From Isoetes taiwanensis (Eukaryota; Streptophyta; Lycopodiopsida; Isoetales; Isoetaceae): a stretch of 64,000 bases of DNA. Location: NCBI GenBank assembly GCA_021234155.1, contig JAJEKV010000015.1, positions 3,260,852 through 3,324,851 of the forward strand, written 5' to 3'. A program made the position numbers and the translations under genes. This document shows, in pieces, positions 12,187 to 24,599 of the stretch (the stretch's first letter is position 1; every line of letters begins with the position of its first letter). Under the pieces are notes generated by a model. It was given only the letters and a program-made list of their open reading frames with translations. It was not told where the DNA came from and ran no database searches.

Positions 12187-13444
12187 CTAGCTTGCATCCG
12201 GGAAAATCAAGTTTAAGGATGCCAATGGATGGATCAGCCTAGTTTCATGGTCATTTCGACCAAGACTTTCCTTACCTCCAAATAGGAGATATAAGCTAGT
12301 ACAATTTGGTTCTCGAGCTGGTTTTGAGGCAATTTCTAATAGACACCATTTGTCCACCGACATATCGGGGTATAAAGTCCGGAGGTTGTTCAACATGTAC
12401 CAAACCGCATGGTCAACCCAAGTCATATTATCATTACATGTTGAGTTATCGGGGTTTTTTGCCTTTTTGGATCACACGGGCACTTGAAATAAGGGCAAAG
12501 TGTATGCCGCAAAGCGCTTAACATAGAACTCGCCACGCCTAATTGTGGATATGCCATGTGGCCTTTTTGGCTTATAAATATCACGATCCTTACCGACAAG
12601 CTGGCGTTTATCAAAAAAAACCTATTATCAATGCATAACTTAACTTTGAGGCGGTTTACATACTTGTCCATTCTCAGATATCGCTACCTTGGCTTCCTCC
12701 ACTTGTTCTTGTGAGATGTTTCCAAGAATCATCCAAGCATTCAAAGGATATTGGGGCCAATGCTCCAAAGTTCTTAGACCTCCAAATGCCTTGATTGTAT
12801 AGCACACCATTGTTCTCAACATGCCCGGTTGGAATAATAGGAAATTTAATACAATTGGCCAAAGTAAAGGCAAACTCATTACCATCCGGCTGACGGCTCC
12901 ACTCTTGGCTTTAATTCGCCTCTTATCTTGCTCGCATTGGGAGCATTTCACCAAAGGGATCCTCATCCGCATTTAGCATTTTGCAACCGTCCATGCTTTT
13001 TGGTTTGCACAATGTCGTCCCTTTCCTTAGGATGTACCTTGATGCTATTTGCATTATTGAGGGCGTGACACCTTTCATAAAAGTCCGATCCGGGCAATAT
13101 CATCCTCAACAGTCCAGTCTCCAATTAGGGTATATAGTTCTTCATATAGAGCATCCACTAAAGTGTTAACTTCATCCCAATCATTCTTGATGCCATTAAG
13201 TCGAGGGATCGGGCCACTAATTGCTAAAGCCCAAGTGGCTTACTAACGAATAACCATTAGGCCCTTTGGTGGCTTCTTTCTCCAAAATTCTTTGGTGGAC
13301 TTTGTCATTCTTTATGCAAAGACAAGAGGGTGCGACAAAGATTATCGGGCATTCAATATTGTTCTTGTCATAACCCCAACCAACGAAGCCCGAAGTTCCA
13401 AGTAGGAATCTCAATTTTAAGCTCGGGTACATCTTGATTATCAT
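12187..13444 (-). pseudogene. Decayed upstream ORF of the retroelement, unassigned
   Basis: Overlapping minus-strand open pieces (13444-13217, 12972-12640, 12671-12423, 12426-12187) in different frames look like one former ORF upstream of the reverse transcriptase. Readable parts include CSQCEQDKRR and CPYFKCPCDPKR, which are cysteine-containing but match no zinc finger I know. It could be a first ORF of the element. Positions 13970-15346 show no coding signal. Confidence 0.3.
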
Positions 13445-13847
13445 ACTCAGCCCGCAATCATATATCGAGATATGAGACCATAAGGATTAAAAGCAAATGC
13501 AAAGATCAATAGAGAGATATCCAAGCCGTAATAAACTGTTAGAAGGAAAAGAGACTTTAACCAAGGAATTATGGCAAAGACCGATATGACCAATGCAATG
13601 TATGTCATGAAAAACCGCTTGAACTAGTTAAACCTAAGCGCAAACATCAAAGATTGGTCAATCCCGCCGCTATCTTATCCGGCCACACAAAGACTTTTTC
13701 AGTCCAAGGTGGTACCATAAAACGAAAAGTGGAAATCAAGATACCTTAACTACATGCACCATATTTGAACCATGCTCATGCTCCATTTTACCAAGAAGCA
13801 TAAATAAATTAACTAAGAACTCGGTGCGTTTATCATCATGTTCAAAT

Positions 13848-13969
13848 AGACCACTACTTCCTTTGATTCCAAAGTGGATAAGGATTATAAAGTTACATGA
13901 GTCACAATAGACAACTACTTCCTTTGATTCTAAAGTGAACAAGGATTATAAAGTAATATGAGTCACAAA
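13848..13969. repeat. 61-bp tandem duplication
   Basis: A unit containing ACTACTTCCTTTGATTC and AAGGATTATAAAGT occurs twice in a row with a few differences, inside the retroelement. Confidence 0.85.
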
Positions 13970-15346
13970 GATAAGTTTGATTCATAGTTACAAGAAAGTA
14001 ATAGGAACTATATGTTACGTTCATAAAGAACCGGGACTATAACCATTATTAATCTTAGGAAAAAAGCTTTTTTTTCTATCAAAACGTTTCCAATATGAGC
14101 TCGAACTATTTTCACGTATTTGAGATAAGCAATTACAACTGTCTTTAAAGGACGTGGCTCATATTTTTACTACCTTAGAAGTTTTAAAATCTATGTAGAT
14201 CCATCGGATCCGTCTTGTAGAGGCCGCTATGTTATTTACCACTATAGTATCCACTTTTAAAACATGATGTAGTCATCGAATAATATTTTGATTTCACAAA
14301 CACATTAATAATGGTCATATATTCCTCACCTAGGTTCATGAGATCATTTTAATCACGCTCACCATATTGCGATAAGAACATCTTTGTCATAGCTAATTTA
14401 ATTTCGTTTCTCATGCATGGTCTACTTATACACCACTACATTTCGGTTTTACCACAACAACATGATTCTCGCTTATTCGACCAACTCGCCATAGTTTTTA
14501 AACAAATGACAAGTAAGTGTTACTCTAAAAGGCATAAAAATCCTTTTTTTGCCATATAGTACCTTTTCGGTTTAGCATACACTCGTTTATTTCCAAAGAA
14601 CGCAGTGAATTATTTCCAAAGAAACAGCCATAACAAAAGTTAAAAAGACAATATCTCATTATTGAGTATTAAACCAAAGAACTTCTCATATAATAAGCCT
14701 CGCTTTGAAAAATTAGGAAATAATCGCCAATAACAAGTTTTGGGGCCTCATAAATACACATTTGGCAAGTTGTAGTAGAGTGGGATAGGGTAAAAGCTAG
14801 TCAAGGCAGCCCAATGTCTATTATAAGGGCAACTAGCATCACAGATACTCAATACAAGATACTAGCGCTATAGAGGCAAATGTACTTTGTACATTAATGC
14901 TAACAATGCTTCAAGTATTAGATTTCCAATATACTGTGTCGTCAAAGCCATTCGTGCAAAAGTGGCGCGATAAAATAAACTAGTTATTCCCATACCCATT
15001 CAAAAACCTCGATACAAGATAATGCCAGTTGAGATAAAGAAAGACATCACCAAAATTCGTGGTTCAGCCCTCGCCATCTCCAATGAACATTTACTCAAAA
15101 TTTTCTTGTACTCAATCCCAAAAGCATGCATCCAACCAAGACAACGCCCTTTCACTTTCGTCGGCCGGACTCCCAAAACTTCTAGAACACTCTGGACAAA
15201 AGCAAAACATTAGGAGTAGAAGCCCGCACTGCAGCTCAACCAATACATCATTAGCCCGATAAGGGTAAGAAAAGGGCAAAAGGTACCTTAGGCTTCACGG
15301 TTGTCAACCGATCACCCTAATGTAATCCTTTGCCCGAGAGATTGAA

Positions 15347-16664
15347 TAAGAACATTAAAGAAAGAATGGAAATAAATTACGCTAAATGAGAGAATAGATT
15401 CATAAGTAGAACAAGGGAATAAACAATGAGAGAAACTTTCAAGTTACAAACCCATGTTTGCTATTAGTTAAAGCCGATTTGAATTAGAATGAAAGAGTAA
15501 CGGGTAAGATGTATTAAGCTTATTCTTTAGCATGCCGATCAGCCATGTATTAAGACATCGCCCCGCCATACAAATCCGGATGCTATGTGTGTGCAGAGTA
15601 CAAGGGCAATTAGCGTAACTTTTACCAAACACCATCTTATATTTCCGGATCATTCCTCGTAAGCAAATGATACCGTAACATACCGGGTTATCGCCTATGT
15701 CCGATTCATGCTCATCCATGAATTGAGTTTCGGGAACATAATGGGAAGAGTCTCCTTAACTTTGCCTATTGGCTCCCTCGAAATCTACGGTTCGTGGGTC
15801 GGGCCAAGATTGTTATACCTGCCCCGCTTGTTATATCCCTCCATATCTATCTTATGATCTTCCAAGAAACAACTTTGCATGCAAAATGCAATCTCTCTAT
15901 CTAAAGTCGCCTCATTTAGGGCTTTGCCTAGTCAGACGTAAATTGGAAGATCATCCTCTAAGAGTAAGTCCCACGACTCCATAGTGGAAAGCAGGGAAAG
16001 TCAATTAATGCCGCCACACGTAATACAATGCCTACGATCCGTCCAAGGATATCTATGGCGAGCAAAAAGATCTCCAAAAGCGGTCAAACCGGCATCAAGA
16101 ACCACCGCCATAAAGATCAATGGGAAAAAATCGATTTCGCCGCCCCTAGGTAGCCCTAGTTTGCACCATCGGCTGGTCGCCAATGTACATGCCGGGTCGC
16201 CAATGTACGCTTTAATAAATTTCATTTTTAGATAACCTAACTACACCATTGGTTATATATTTACAAGGTCGCCAAGTTAACATACTTAGCTACACCCCCA
16301 TAAGGGGCCGGCAAATAAATCTAGGGTAATTCTTAAAGGAAAGCAAGATCTGGAAAAGATATTACAGTATATTTTCCATATAATCCACATCAAATCCCTA
16401 GCCCCAATTAAATATAGGCGAGGGAATTCACCAACGGGTTTAATATTAACACGGATGCAAAGTTTATATTCTTAGTTAAAAACTCTCCATAAGATAATGG
16501 AAAATGAACATAGGGTATTATTTAAGGAATGTAGGACATGGAAATGATATTAAACCAGTATATTATCAGTATAATAACCATCAAATCCAAGCCATTGTTG
16601 AACGTAGGCCTCTGAAATTCCCTAAAGGAGCATAATTAAATTAATCTTGCAAGCTATGCATATG

Positions 16665-16678
<14 letters not shown>
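15347..16678. repeat. Right terminal direct repeat of the retroelement
   Basis: Matches 7984-9314. It ends in a pure run of 34 A (16668-16701), whereas the left copy has only 8 A at the same point before the sequence changes. Confidence 0.92.

Positions 16679-16701
<23 letters not shown>
16668..16701 (+). repeat. Poly(A) tract of 34 bases
   Basis: Uninterrupted run of A at the outer edge of the right terminal repeat. The orientation (A on plus) is opposite to that expected for the 3' end of an element whose reverse transcriptase is on the minus strand. It may come from a plus-strand insertion joined here, or from microsatellite growth of the A8 seen in the other repeat. Confidence 0.9.
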
Positions 16702-16704
<3 letters not shown>

Positions 16705-17649
16705 ATCAATTAGAGAGCCAGAGGCAGGAGGACAAGGGTCCGTGTGTTGTGCCGGGGAAGAAAGTGCTAGAAAAAACAAGAATATATTAGAAAAAATGGG
16801 GAAGGTCTTGTGCAGTTGGTGAAGAATAGGTATTTGATGCAGTTACTACTGTGAAAATGGAGAAAATAAACAACAACTCTCTAGTGCTGGAATGGAACAT
16901 GTTGGCATCCAAGAGGAGCATTACCTTTCAGCTTGATCAACAGCAAGTGTTGCACATTCATAATAGGGATGACTGTTACAACGGCTTAAAGAGCATTCAC
17001 ATTCTCTTGCCCATCCGCTATGCATGAAGAAAGTACCTTCTACTTAGCATTACAAAAGCTAGCAATAAAACCATAAAATTCCTTTACATTCATTAGAAAT
17101 ATAACTTCATCATCGCGGAAATGCTCTTCTTTGTCCGGAACCAAGAGTGCTGGCATCTTGTGTACAAGCTATAGCACGATGATTAGAAGATGCAAAAAAA
17201 TAAAAAAATAAAAAAAAATGAAATACAAGCATATTCGAAGTTCACAGCTGATGAAAATCCAATCCACCTGGAAGGCAAACCACTACAAGAGAAGGAAAAA
17301 TTGATAGTGTTGGATTTGATCAATCAAAAAGGATCAGATGAACAAAGGTTGGCCAGGGTTGTCGGGCCATGTGCACCGCCTATGGTGTTGCTAACTAAAC
17401 CTTCATCTTCATGTGCAATGACTCTAATTAGAACTCTAAATAATCTAAGTGGTGGTTTTCCACATCGCAAGTGGCGATTCCACATCAACTAATGGTAGCC
17501 AACCACGCTTTTGCTAAAGAATATGACCACCTTTGCGAGCTTGGAAAATAAAGATGCTCGTGATAAAGCTTATTTTATTTACATAATGGTGAAACTCGCA
17601 CCTTTATATTGGAATTTGGTTTTGCGTTAGATAGAGAGATATCATTTTA

Positions 17650-18055
17650 AAATCCACGGAGATCCTACAACAGGCTATGATACGGGAGCACAAATGCATA
17701 CAGGTACAAACTGAAGAGGATCACTATCACCGGAAGCAGTACCTTGATGCTTGCTTCCTAAACAAGCTTTGGACGCTGGTGCCTTGGAACAGGTTAAGAC
17801 ATCACACTACTGGCGTCAGATCAAATCCCATGCTTACACGATTCCGCAGCACTACTTATATACACATTTGCCCATGAAAAATCGTAGATTGATAGCTTCA
17901 ATTTGCACAGGTGCACATCGCCTCTATATTGAGACAGGCAGATGGACTCGGGAGGCATGTGCGGACATGGTTTGTCAGTGTTTCCAATATTTAGGATGAA
18001 TACCACACTCTTCAGAACTGTTTGAAATTCAACCCGTTATGCTGGGTTGATCCTA
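17650..18055 (+). pseudogene. LINE-like C-terminal tail fragment
   Basis: A plus-strand frame encodes PMKNRRLIASICTGAHRLYI followed by ETGRW, then C..C, and, after a frame break near 17992, DEYHTLQNCLKFN. The order IETGRW, Cys-x2-Cys, DEYH, Cys is typical of the cysteine-rich tail after the reverse transcriptase in several non-LTR retroelements. No reverse transcriptase core is present nearby, so this is a 3' relic. 16702-17650 holds only a 100-residue open frame (17190-17492) without recognised domains; 18056-18870 shows nothing. Confidence 0.4.
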
Positions 18056-18869
18056 CCTAACCAGCCACTCCATGTGCTGATGGATACGGGTTCAACGGGA
18101 AAACTGGAATCTTATCTCGATGAGATCATGGATGTATGCATGCAACTGTTCTTAAACACTGCATTGAAATGAAAATGTATCATATGTCTCACTATACAGT
18201 TTCTCATCATGCCTATTACTGCCAAGATTTTCCTTTGAGACCCTTTGAGATGAGGGTTTTTGAATCCTGACAGTGATACATTTGCTGTGCTCTTTGATTG
18301 GGTTCTATAGGTCTATTGGTCTCTGTGTAGGATAAATAACCATTCAATTCAACTCTAAGTGCCCACAAAGATGCAATGAGAAAGAGGTCAAATTCATAAC
18401 ATGCTTTAATATGGAAAATTGCTACTAAGTAAGCAATTAGAGCCTAGAAATTCATCGTCTTTCTAGCTCTTGAAATTGAAAATTCTAGTACAGAATTGTA
18501 ACTCATATGTCGCTTCTCTATAGTTGCAAAACATCTCCCAACAAAGATATTCGGGAATGTGTACAAATATATCTGTATCATCAGTCTATTTGCAGAAGAT
18601 CGAAGGCCTGTGAAATAAATTCGCCTTATTAACTGTGTATTGTGCTCTTTAGGCTTCTATCATGTGTCTAGCAGGAAAAAAATCAATTAAAACCACATGG
18701 TCTCCCGATTTTTACTCGTATTAATTACACTAGATAATGGTGAAGCATGAAACAATGTAGTTTTCTTATGTCACGTAACAACTGATACATGGACCAGAAA
18801 CCTCAAAAATCTCGCAGTCATGGTAAACACAAAATATAGATGAATTGAATGACAGGGACAAAGCATGTT

Positions 18870-19540
18870 TTACATGAAGAGAACCCTAAGAATTCTCTTT
18901 TCATGTACTAGAACAAAATGACAAATAAAAGTAACACCAATAAGACCATTACCATCGACATCATTGCTCGAGATGCATTGGTTTATTACAAGAAAAATCA
19001 CATAATGTTGAGAAAATAGGAATAATTGCATGTCAATATCGCGACCAAGCTCTTGTGATGCAGTCCCGACCAAGCTATCCTAACGATCTCTCAAGCAAGT
19101 CTAATGTGCTCAAGAGGCTGCGCTACTCTGTTCACGCCACATAACACTGAGAGACTTCCAATCTGAGCCTTTCAACGCAAAGTGACCTCCAACCTGATCC
19201 ATTCAATTCGCAATATAACACTTTATTCATCCCACATACAGACATAACACTGAGTCCAATCCCTGAGCCTTCAACGCAAAGAGCCTTCCAATCTTCCAAT
19301 TTGATCCATTCAATTAGCATATCTACTGTTCACGCCACAATATCTACTATTCACACCACATAACACGCCATATAACGCACAAGAGATTGTTCTATTCATG
19401 CCACATAACATTGAGAGACCTCCAACACAAAGAGACATCCAATATATTCATTCAATTATCATATCTATATCTAGTGATATATTCTATCAACCCCCTCCCC
19501 CAGTGTGGGGCCCTTCGGGCAACCCGAAAAAAAGAGACAA
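18870..19540 (-). repeat. Possible LTR with repeated GAGACTTCCAA-type motifs
   Basis: The stretch holds several variants of CACATAACACTGAGAGAC and TTCCAATCTGA about 100 bp apart. On the minus strand a purine tract (GGGGGAGGGGG near 19490-19502) is followed by TTGATAGAATATATC, which looks like a polypurine tract next to an LTR start. No partner LTR or internal domain was found, so this is tentative. Confidence 0.25.
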
Positions 19541-20906
19541 TAAAGAGTATATAATGGACACTTGTTTTGAAAGATAAAGGATATATGACAAAGATAGGGC
19601 TACATTCTAGAACTTTTTGATGTTATTTAAGAGAGGAATAACACATTGGAACGAAGGTGTTATGCCCTATTATAACAAACGAGGGCCAGAGGCCTGAGTT
19701 TGTTAAAGCAGGACATAGCACCCGAGTTCTAAGGCCCTTTTTCCACAGTAGTCGCAAAATATGGCTGTCATATACAATATATGATACCATTTATGACTCC
19801 AGGGCTAAAAATGAGACACACAAATTTAAACTTGTTTTCCCACTACATGCTAGTAATGGAAAACCATGAAAAAACATCTTATTTTTAGTTATATTTTCAA
19901 ATAAGACTAGGTGTCTTATTTGATGGCAGGGAAATCCCCCGGAATAAAATAAGACTCCATTTACAATCCAAACCTATTTTGACTTATTTTCATAGTGAAA
20001 AAATAATTTTCTTTTAGGACAATAGGTGGCCAAATATTATCTGATAAAATATGTGACTTTTAAAAATACGACTACCGTGGAAAAAGGGCCTAAGGGTGTT
20101 CCGCCTTAACAAACCAGGCCGTGAGAGTTTTATGGTGGTTTTACGATGGTTTCCATAACAAGCTAGGTGTTTATAGTACAATACTCGCTCCTTGCGAGCA
20201 ACACAACCATTTGAAAAGTCATGGACACCGACCTCTCTCCACCACAGAAAGCACGAATATGGCTCAACTTTTGTGCACATAGCGAAGCTCTTGTCTAGAC
20301 TGGACTGCAGCTTCTGATTTCGAGATATTGAAGAAATGCCATTCTGATGTGCTTTGTGCTCTTGCCAATAGACATGCGTAACCTTTCTGTTGAAATTCAG
20401 GTCCAGTTATTTAAAGCTAAGATGAAGGTTAGAGGCAGAGAATGCATCACTAGGTTCTGCAACCTTCTTGCACCAGTAATCTGCTTAACAAAGCTTTTAA
20501 AAGTTCCCATTAAGAAATCATTGGTTGTAATTTTTCCAATGGCATTTTGTTGACCCATAATAGAGACAAGAGCATGAACATAAACTTTTGTCTTTGCCCA
20601 GTTTTTTGGGCCCAAATCATAAACTTGAAACAGAGTTAGCGTGGACAAGAAGGCACATCCTATTTGTGAGAAGGGTTTATCAATTGATAGTTGAAAACAA
20701 GGTTAATGGAGGCTAAGGAACATCAAGAAAACGAAGGGGAAATATTTGCATGAAGAAAAAATGCTTCTACTTGAAGAAAATGGTGGCAATTGAATTCTCA
20801 AGTTTCAAATAGCCTTATATATTAGTGCCAAGGTCAAATGGCCATGTGAACTCCCAAAGATGATGCACTCCTATGGCTTCAGGATGAATATGGCTCAGGA
20901 TAAAAG

Positions 20907-22682
20907 TTACGAGCCATGGAATACTATCATACTAACACCTACTGCTGTTAGAGGAATGGTAAGATTGTCATCAAGAAGTGTGCTAACAGGCATAGATTCC
21001 ACCAAGGTAGTGCTAAAGGAGACAATGAGCAGATGAATAATAGTATTACGTGAAAAGTGGTAATACCCCAAGGATGAAAAGAGGAAGACGTACCTGCAGC
21101 AAACCATAAAAAGGTTAATATTCAGGAAGGTAATAGAGTCAGATTGGGGGCAGAGATTACAGCAAAGAGGCGAGGAAGCCCATCGTGAACATTGCCAAAC
21201 TTCCAATGATGCTTTTCTGATTATTATAAGGCAGCTTGACATTACCAAATCTCCTCCCCACAATGTCTGCAAAGCCTGTAATTTATGGTTTAGAATTTCA
21301 TGCCAATCGGGTCCAAAATTCAATAGACTGATGTCACAAGAAGCAGAAAATAGAACACACCATCCCCCGCACACAAATTTGCTATCGTCACTGCACCGAT
21401 AGGCTTAATTTCGCCAAAAAAAAAGTAATGTAACAAGGGTGATAGACATTCCATAGTACAGAGGACCTTTAAGAAGTTCCCTGACCAACACAACCAAATA
21501 TGAGCAACAATGTCGCCACCTACGGTATCAACACTTAATGGATTTCTACCTTATGTCTCCTTCTCTGGTAAGTGCTTTTACCAGTGTCTTATTCTGCCAT
21601 AAACCAAGGCCCAAACCTATCATACGTACAGAATTTGCTGCAGGTGCCAATGCTGCTAAATAACGTGTTCCAGGATGCTCACTACAAGAAATGAAAATGC
21701 AAATGAGTGCATGCTAAATCTCAAACTGTGAGTAAAAATAGAAGTGAAATACTTCTGCCACCACCTGAACAAGGGCCAGAAAAGCATAAAGAGAAGCCCT
21801 ATTGATATGTGTACGAGCTTACGACTTAATTTCTGCAGCAAAAGGAAGGGAACTATGGTAACAGAGAGATAAAACCCCTCAGGCATATCAAAAAATAGAT
21901 AAGCTTCAAATCTTGAAAAAAGTAACTAACCATAGTAACTATGGTAACTAACCATAGTAACTATGGTAACTAAAAAACGTTCAGAAAAGATATGAAACAT
22001 CTTCTTGTTCAATCATAATAGCTAAAACTGGGAGACAAGATGTTTTTCAAAAGTCAAATGCCCTTTTCCAGCTTATTCATGCTTCTGTGTTCCCTGAAAG
22101 CTCTCAAATTAACACTGCACTAATTAGCGGTTCGGCTCTTCTAACAGACCACCCCCTTATTAATTGTTTAACATGCTTTTGCCTGATTAACTTGGGCCTT
22201 TTTTTTAATAAGCATTGCACACTCTATGAACAGATTACATTACCAGAGACACAGTTTTCCTCTTTCAGGCAAGTGGCATTATATACAATTCCTTCACGAC
22301 ATGATAGAATCCCATGTATAAAAAGAAGATGCAGGATGCACTTACCTAAATGATACAGACCTTGTCAAGAGAGTAAATTCTAGCCAATTCATCGAAGATC
22401 TTTATGCCACCCATTGCTCCCGCCATCGTGACCAAGCACATAATATAGTCAGATCCTGGCAAACCTGATGCCATCTGGAGAGATGGAAGAGCGGCTACAA
22501 TTTGTTTTGCTGCCAAAGGTGTGGCTATGCCCACGTTATCTCGAAGTATTGCAGCTCCGGGTTTGCGAAAATGGCCTCTAAGCGAAGGTTTGGCTTGCCG
22601 TAAAGCTTGGCCCTTGGTACAGCATAAGGGGACTAAGTACTACTGAATAGTGCATGCCATTGATCCGGCGGATTTGAAGCAT
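20907..22682 (-). pseudogene. Phytol/farnesol kinase-like gene, copy 2, broken
   Basis: Same six-exon gene as at 1273-3045: exon 6 is 20907-21093, exon 5 about 21161-21275, exon 4 about 21361-21480, exon 3 about 21550-21681, exon 2 about 21765-21832 and exon 1 about 22361-22682. An extra A near 22637 shifts the N-terminal frame, with a TAG just before it. In exon 4, near 21404, TTAAGCC replaces TTCGCC, giving +1 and an in-frame TAA. A run of 9 instead of 6 A in the same exon adds three bases and keeps frame. The rest is almost identical to copy 1. It could be a true pseudogene or intact and mis-sequenced, as the exon 4 change sits at a site of the CAG-type error seen elsewhere. Confidence 0.75.
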
Positions 22683-24599
22683 GTCTTCACTTTGTTTTAT
22701 GGCACGTTCACAACATAGTAGTAGAATAGAATAGAATGGATAATCTATCTATATCTATATACAAGTCTTTGTACTATGTAGGGCCTACACGAATTGAATG
22801 TGTATGTTTTGAGGATTGTAGCCACCTGATTGTATGAGCCAATGTCGCTAACATTCGTGACAGTAGTAGTGAGAATTCATCAAATTTTGGCAACTTTATT
22901 TTTTACTTCACTAGATTTTATAAAGATTCACAAGTTTCTTGAAAATCCATCGACATTTCTATTAAGGCAAATTTTCCTTAATATTAACATAGATCGCGTA
23001 ATATTTCTCTAGATTCTCCAAAATTCCACAAAGATTTCTCAAGATTCCCTTAAGATTCCACAAGAGTAAGATTCTGTAAAGGGTCCCTTAGATTCCCCAA
23101 CATTTCGTTAAGATTCCCCAGTCTCCCCTAAGATTCAATGAAGATTCCTATAGATTTTTTAAAATTATATAAAGATTCCCCTTCATTCTCTAAGATGTCA
23201 GTAGATTCCTCAAGATTTCCCTAGATTCCATCAAGGTTCCCTCAAATTCTGCTTGATCCCCTAAAAATTCTCTTGGATTCTCAATGATTCCTTTTAATTT
23301 TCTAATATTCTATGTAGATTCCCCTAAATTTAAAGTCCAAGATCCATTTAGATTCCTTATTATTCTATTAAGAGTCCCTTAAATTCCTGAATATTCTCTT
23401 AAACATTTCTTCAAACTCACTAAAATTCTACAAAAAAACCCATAAATTCCTCTAGATTCTACAAAGATTGCCATAAATTGTCTATGAATATTCTCTTAAA
23501 CATTTCTTCAAACTCACTAAAATTCTACAAAAAAACCCATAAATTCCTCTAGATTCTACAAAGATTGCCATAAATTGTCTATGGTCAGGATCCCTTCAAA
23601 ATTCCTTGAGAGTCTAGCAATGCTCTATTATGAAAAGTGAAATCAATAACATTTGTTGGCCTCCTCACCATGCCTCACCATGACTCCTCAAATGGGGGTT
23701 ATTATGAAAAGTGAAATCAATAACATTTGTTGGCCGCCTCACCATGCCTCCTCAACTGGGGGTTTGCTTTGTCGATGTTGGAATCCCTTCCATTACTCAC
23801 TATGTTTATTTAACCCAGACTAAAAACACATGCCTAGCAATGTCGGGCATTAGTCCTGGCGTTTGTAAGCTCAAGAGAATGATATAGTGTTGTGTAATCT
23901 ATTTGTAGACCTTTGGTTTCGTAGAAGGATATAAAGATGATGGCTACTTAAAATGAAGTGCTATAGAAATTAAACATTGGCACGCAGAATAAAATGATAG
24001 ATGAATCAATTAAATAGGGATTGTTGAACATGTATGCTTTCCTCTTGTGAAGACCTGTTCTTCTGTTGTAGGACAATATTCCATGGAATGTAAGTTGGAA
24101 CTACCCACTACCCTTTATCTCAATTAAGAGGCTCTATCACCTGATGCCAGCAAGTCTGAGAGTTTAGAGGTCGCTCTTGATTATATCTTGTCCTATAAAC
24201 TCCAAACCTTGAAATGCTTATAAAGATTCTGAAAATATTCAAAATCATGGATGCAATGTAGCAAAGATGTCGACATACAGGCACCTTTGTTCTTCCATCA
24301 ACTTGCTCCATCTGAGAACCCTTCACGATTGAAATCAGGAATTTTCACTACATATCCTTATGTCCTTAGACGCATGGATACGACTGATCTGCAACAAGAA
24401 TTCCTCCAATAATCGAAATTTGGTCTAGGTATATTAAAAAGTGGTTGTAATTAAAAAATTGCATTTTGAAGCCGGATCTAACCAAACAAAGATTAAAAAT
24501 CAAGAGAATGTTATGATGTTTCAATCGAAGATCCATTGTAGTTTTTCCATTATACAAATGAGGGCTCAAATTAAGTAGGCGCAACCATTGACGATTCTC

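Larger units (their letters stand above)
7984..16678 (-). mobile_element. Penelope-like retroelement with long terminal direct repeats
   Basis: Two direct repeats of about 1.33 kb (7984-9314 and 15347-16678) flank about 6.0 kb that encodes a reverse transcriptase on the minus strand. The repeats start TAAGAACATT and end ATGTATAAAA, so they are not TG...CA LTRs. Penelope-like elements often carry such LTR-like terminal repeats, and the reverse transcriptase motifs fit that group. The element interrupts the end of duplication copy 1 and is absent from copy 2, so it arrived after the duplication or marks one haplotype. No endonuclease domain (GIY-YIG) was recognised. A DIRS-like or other class remains possible. 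Confidence 0.6.
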
